Source: Deltaproteobacteria bacterium
GTDB taxonomy: Bacteria > Desulfobacterota > Dissulfuribacteria > Dissulfuribacterales > QOAL01
Length of the DNA stretch: 38,324 nucleotides
Reading direction: 5' to 3'
NCBI GenBank assembly: GCA_026992735.1
Contig: JALWYO010000117.1
Coordinates: 1-38,324, forward strand
A program made the translations under genes and the position numbers. Shown piece after piece: positions 35,438 through 38,324 of the stretch (position 1 is the stretch's first letter; every line of letters begins with the position of its first letter). The notes under the pieces were generated by a model that ran no database searches, was not told the DNA's origin, and saw nothing but the letters and a program-made list of their open reading frames with translations.

Positions 35438-36379
35438 TCAGCAAGGCAAGGTAAATTCCCTGATATCCCTTGTGACAAAGCCTTCAGTAAGGGATTCAAA
35501 TCCGTGCGTAATTACCTTGCATTTCCATTCATTTGGATCTTCTTTTTTAATTTCACAGATAAAAAATCTGGCGCGGTGTTTTTTGCGCCTGCTGATGGAG
35601 AGGGCTGACGGCGCCTCTATTGCCGGTATTTTGTAGCCGGGTCCGTTTATTGAATAGATGGATGCATTGTGTGAGTGCCCGTGAAGGACAAGTTCGCAGC
35701 CAGAGTGCGCAATGATACGGGAAAGCCCTGTTATGTCAATGAGCCTTTTCCTTCTGCCTACCTTGCCGGGTACAGGAGGGTGATGCAGGGCTATGATGCG
35801 GAAGAGTCTCCTGGCCTTTGCTGCCTTCAGTGCTGTCTCGATTCTCTCAAGCTGCTCATGGCCGATACGCCCTGTCGCAAGATGCCAGCCGCATGACTGG
35901 GCTGTCGAAATCCCAATGATGGCCACGTTTTTTCTTATATGCAGAGTGGGAAACAGGGCATCTATGCTGGCAGGTGGGATTTCTCCAGTATAAGAAGAAT
36001 ACGGCAGTATATAATTCCCCCAGAATGAAAAATTTTCTTCCCAGGGGGCAGGTACATAGACGTCATGATTTCCCGGGACAATAGTTATGGAGTCCGCAGG
36101 GGCAATACTATCCAGCCAGCCTGCAACATGCTGGAACTCTATGGCAAGCCCAAGGTGTGTAAGGTCCCCGGTCAATACCACCTGGTCCGGCCTGAGCCTC
36201 TGTATTTCCTGCCTGATCAGGGGGAGTATCCTGTATTCGTATTCCCTACTGCGCCCTGTATGCCACCTGATATATCCCAGAATCCTCTTGTTGAGGAGTG
36301 AACGCCATGAAATTTTGTCAAGGCATGCAAGGTGCATGTCCGACAGGTGCATGATTCGGACGGTATCAAGGCTGGTCAT
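35438..36379 (-). CDS. calcineurin-like metallophosphoesterase
   Basis: A 313-residue two-metal phosphoesterase. The five family motifs are intact: LSDMH (residues 12-16), GDLTH, GNHDVY, LHHPP and GHSHNA. It could act on nucleotides, cyclic nucleotides or lipid diphosphates such as UDP-diacylglucosamine; sequence alone does not decide. No signal peptide is seen. The ATG at 36379 has only a weak AGCAGG upstream. A much stronger AGGAGG lies at 36409-36414, eight bases before an in-frame ACG at 36400, which would add seven residues (TATEAGT). It is divergent from the CDP-alcohol transferase, so a role in lipid metabolism is possible but unproven. Confidence 0.87.
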   Translation of the reverse strand: MTSLDTVRIMHLSDMHLACLDKISWRSLLNKRILGYIRWHTGRSREYEYRILPLIRQEIQRLRPDQVVLTGDLTHLGLAIEFQHVAGWLDSIAPADSITIVPGNHDVYVPAPWEENFSFWGNYILPYSSYTGEIPPASIDALFPTLHIRKNVAIIGISTAQSCGWHLATGRIGHEQLERIETALKAAKARRLFRIIALHHPPVPGKVGRRKRLIDITGLSRIIAHSGCELVLHGHSHNASIYSINGPGYKIPAIEAPSALSISRRKKHRARFFICEIKKEDPNEWKCKVITHGFESLTEGFVTRDIREFTLPC

Positions 36380-36399
36380 GGTGCCTGCTTCTGTGGCCG

Positions 36400-36414
36400 T
36401 GGCTGTTTCCTCCT
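36400..36414 (-). promoter_or_regulatory. strong ribosome binding site facing an in-frame ACG
   Basis: AGGAGG on the minus strand (36414-36409), eight bases before ACG (36400-36398), seven codons upstream of the ATG of the metallophosphoesterase gene and in frame with it. No stop lies between. Either the ACG is a rare start or an ancestral ATG has mutated. Confidence 0.5.
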
Positions 36415-36486
36415 TTTCCGGCTTTTATAAAAATTTGCTAACTGATCACAGGGTTATGTCGAGTTTTGTTACACACTTCCCCATTC

Positions 36487-36597
36487 TATAAGCGTTCACA
36501 GGATGCCGCAGATGCAAGGCGGCGGGTGCGCAGTCGTACTCCCTGTACTTCCAGCGCCCGCCAACACAGCAGATGTGGTGCCATGTGAACGCTTATA
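36487..36597. repeat. palindromic intergenic element, copy B (111 bp)
   Basis: Outer arms TATAAGCGTTCACA (36487-36500) and TGTGAACGCTTATA (36584-36597) are perfectly complementary over 14 bases. Inside are GGCGGGTGC...GCGCCCGCC arms and the central hairpin GTAC-TCCCT-GTAC (36536-36548). The order of inner blocks matches copy A at 32131-32239. Confidence 0.9.
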
Positions 36598-36711
36598 AAA
36601 TTTGCTTGTGAAGTTGCATACCATTTCTGTTAAAGTTTCAGCAATAATCCATGATCAGGCAAGGGCTTAAAGACGTTGAATTCAGTCCCTTCTGCCTGCT
36701 TAAGAGGCATG

Positions 36712-37917
36712 ATGGCCATATATCTATATTTTGTCAAAGATTGCAATGTGAGAATATGGGGGCTTACCCCTAAAGAACGTACTGAAAAAGTCCTTGCAGG
36801 CATTGCAACACCTGTCGAGGACCTCACTTCTGTTGGCAATTCAGACCATGTCCTGATTCTGCGCGGTGATTATGTACTGGAAGACAGGCTTCTTAAACAG
36901 ATCGCTTCACTGTCTGACTGCATGTTGCTGGTAAGGCAGGGACAGAACAGGGTTCCTGTAGCAGCCAATGTTTCCGGGGCCATGGCAAAGAAGGCCGAGG
37001 CTGCTATAAGGGCAGCTCATGAGCCTGCTGGAGCCGATGGCCTTGCCCGGCATAGCCTTGAGAGTATTTCCGTTTCCTTTGATCAGAAGCTGAGGAAGTT
37101 TGAGCCGCCGTTTGCGGTCCAGGTCACAGAGAATACCGCAAAGCAGATCGAGAGACGTCTGTTTGACTGGTCCTACAAGGGTGTTACCGATCTGGTGACA
37201 AAGTGGCTCTGGCCTAAGCCTGCAAGCTGGGCTGTAAGGCAGTGCGTTCGCCTTGGTATCCGTCCGAATCAAGTCACCTTTGCCGGTTTCTTGCTGGTTA
37301 TTCTTGCTGGTTGGCTTTTTGCAAGGGGATATTTGGGCTGCGGCCTTCTCGCCGGCTGGCTGATGACATTTCTTGATACCGTTGACGGTAAACTTGCCAG
37401 AGTTACTGTGACATCCAGCAAATTCGGCCATTACTTTGATCACATTATCGACCTGGTACATCCCCCGATCTGGTATATGTTATGGGGAATGGGCCTGGAG
37501 TACACGGGTCAATACCATCTGGATATTTCTCCATCCATCCTCTATTGGCTGATATTTGCGGGATATATCCTTGGACGTCTTGTGGAAGGAATTTTCCAGT
37601 GGTATGTGGCTGGGTTCGAGATATTTTGCTGGAAACCAGTGGATTCATTCTTCAGGCTCGTTACGGCCAGAAGAAACCCCTGCCTGATCCTGCTTACCCT
37701 GTTTTATCTGTCCGGACGTCCTGATCTCGGTTTCTTGGGCGTAGCTTTCTGGACCGGGGCTACAACCCTTTTCCTGCTTTTCAGGCTGTTCTACGCCCTT
37801 TATGAAAAATCCAGGCATGGTAGCCTGAAGTCGTGGCTGCAGGAGATAGACTGGTCATCAAGGCCATATAGCCTGGCGATACGATGGTTCACCAGGAGTG
37901 ATGCAGTTTCAAGGTGA
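36712..37917 (+). CDS. CDP-alcohol phosphatidyltransferase with N-terminal nucleotidyltransferase-like segment
   Basis: A 401-residue membrane protein. The C-terminal part carries the CDP-alcohol phosphotransferase signature at about residues 222-247 (D..DGKLAR, then GHYFDHIID), among six or so hydrophobic helices. It should join a CDP-activated alcohol to a second alcohol in phospholipid synthesis. The N-terminal 140 residues include ILRGDYVLEDRLLKQI, which resembles the second half of sugar-nucleotide transferases, but the GxGTR nucleotide loop is missing. In archaeal-type fused enzymes (IPCT-DIPPS) a full cytidylyltransferase precedes the same domain. Product unknown. Of the tandem ATGs at 36709 and 36712 the second is better spaced from AGAGG. 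It overlaps the next gene by 17 bases. Confidence 0.85.
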   Translation: MAIYLYFVKDCNVRIWGLTPKERTEKVLAGIATPVEDLTSVGNSDHVLILRGDYVLEDRLLKQIASLSDCMLLVRQGQNRVPVAANVSGAMAKKAEAAIRAAHEPAGADGLARHSLESISVSFDQKLRKFEPPFAVQVTENTAKQIERRLFDWSYKGVTDLVTKWLWPKPASWAVRQCVRLGIRPNQVTFAGFLLVILAGWLFARGYLGCGLLAGWLMTFLDTVDGKLARVTVTSSKFGHYFDHIIDLVHPPIWYMLWGMGLEYTGQYHLDISPSILYWLIFAGYILGRLVEGIFQWYVAGFEIFCWKPVDSFFRLVTARRNPCLILLTLFYLSGRPDLGFLGVAFWTGATTLFLLFRLFYALYEKSRHGSLKSWLQEIDWSSRPYSLAIRWFTRSDAVSR

Positions 37918-38324
37918 TAGCAGTGCCAATGGGGCTGCAGGCATAAGGCCAGGCGTTCTGATAAATCCTCTTGGGGGCAGGAACAGAAGGGAGGGCAGGC
38001 GGCTGCTCAGGGCCGCAAAGGCGTCTTTTGACCTTGTTCATCAGGCAAGCCGTCCCCGTGATATGGAAAAGATCCTGCATTCCTTTGTGCAGGAGGGGGT
38101 AAACCTGCTTCTGGTCAGTGGCGGAGACGGCACCATCCAGGCGCTCCTGACCATGCTTTTCAGAAACAGGCTGTTCGAGCCTGTTCCCCTGCTTGGAATT
38201 TTGCCTGGAGGCACAACGAATCTAATTGCAGGAGATGTTGGCATAAAAGGCAGTCAGCCTGCAGCCTTGAAGTGTGTCCGCCGCCTTTTGGAACATGAGG
38301 ATGATGCCGGGCATGGTTTTCATG
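37901..38324 (+). CDS. diacylglycerol kinase-family lipid kinase (partial, runs off the window)
   Basis: The first 141 residues of a lipid kinase of the DAGK catalytic family; the frame is open at the window end. It shows LINPLGGRNRR near residue 22, the nucleotide motif SGGDGTIQ at about 72-79 and GILPGGTTNLIA near 105, all diagnostic. The start ATG at 37901 lies inside the end of the upstream gene and AGGAG stands three bases before it, so translation is coupled. Acting next to a CDP-alcohol transferase, it probably phosphorylates diacylglycerol or a related lipid; long-chain base kinases and NAD kinase-like relatives share the motifs. Confidence 0.9.
   Translation, partial: MQFQGDSSANGAAGIRPGVLINPLGGRNRREGRRLLRAAKASFDLVHQASRPRDMEKILHSFVQEGVNLLLVSGGDGTIQALLTMLFRNRLFEPVPLLGILPGGTTNLIAGDVGIKGSQPAALKCVRRLLEHEDDAGHGFH

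Larger units (their letters stand above)
36380..36711. other. divergent intergenic region metallophosphoesterase / CDP-alcohol transferase
   Basis: A 332-base gap with palindromic copy B (36487-36597) and an AGGAGG (36409-36414) toward the metallophosphoesterase. Only weak promoter-like pairs, such as TTGTGA and TTAAAG with 18 bases between, point to the CDP-alcohol gene. Confidence 0.6.

Overview
The window (about 38 kb, GC near 50 % by eye, evenly coding) looks like an ordinary chromosomal stretch of a Gram-negative, probably anaerobic or microaerophilic bacterium of the Desulfobacterota/Deltaproteobacteria type. Reasons: System II cytochrome c biogenesis (resB-ccsB), a sigma-54 response regulator, Tat proteins, a cytochrome bd operon with a DUF4492 leader gene, a Thi4-type thiazole synthase beside a short ThiC, an Nbp35/Mrp ATPase with cysteine clusters at both ends, and a bifunctional Rel protein. 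The assignment is inference; there is no rRNA or tRNA gene to anchor it.

Layout. 1-4133 (mostly minus): remnant of an HD/HD-GYP gene, then a minus-strand run tatA - resB - ccsB - tatA - sugar-phosphate nucleotidyltransferase. 4134-7031 (plus): Ppx/GppA phosphatase overlapping guaB. 7273-9081 (plus): half-size UPF0016 exporter and an orphan NtrC-type regulator. 9162-12246 (minus): DUF4492 - cydA - cydB - a 30-residue CydX-like protein. 12625-13558 (minus): PilZ and Nudix genes. 13696-13914: rpmB. 14085-20744 (minus): beta-CASP nuclease, ispG, proS, rel. 20869-23210 (plus): promoter, TPP riboswitch with terminator, thiC, thi4; the operon terminator lies inside the 3' end of the convergent mrp gene (23271-24092). 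24412-29863 (plus): acs, galU, priA, small membrane protein. 29913-32063 (minus): SHOCT lipoprotein and nagZ. 32373-33164: uppP. 33194-34552 (minus): der. 34877-35365: flavodoxin-like protein. 35438-36379 (minus): metallophosphoesterase. 36712 to the end (plus): a CDP-alcohol phosphatidyltransferase with a truncated nucleotidyltransferase-like head, overlapping a diacylglycerol-kinase-family gene cut by the window edge.

Functional themes: respiration and cytochrome maturation (ccs, tat, cyd), envelope building (galU, uppP, nagZ, CDP-alcohol transferase, DAG kinase), stringent response and translation (rel, ppx, proS, rpmB, der), and thiamine synthesis.

The least conventional content is not a large gene system. 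It is a family of palindromic intergenic repeats in the last 8 kb (30989-36597) whose outer arms differ between copies but stay self-complementary, a bd oxidase operon bracketed by two tiny membrane proteins, a Thi4 protein with proline where the sulfur-donor cysteine or histidine is expected, and a terminator shared with coding sequence. I found no CRISPR array, insertion sequence, prophage, tRNA or rRNA.
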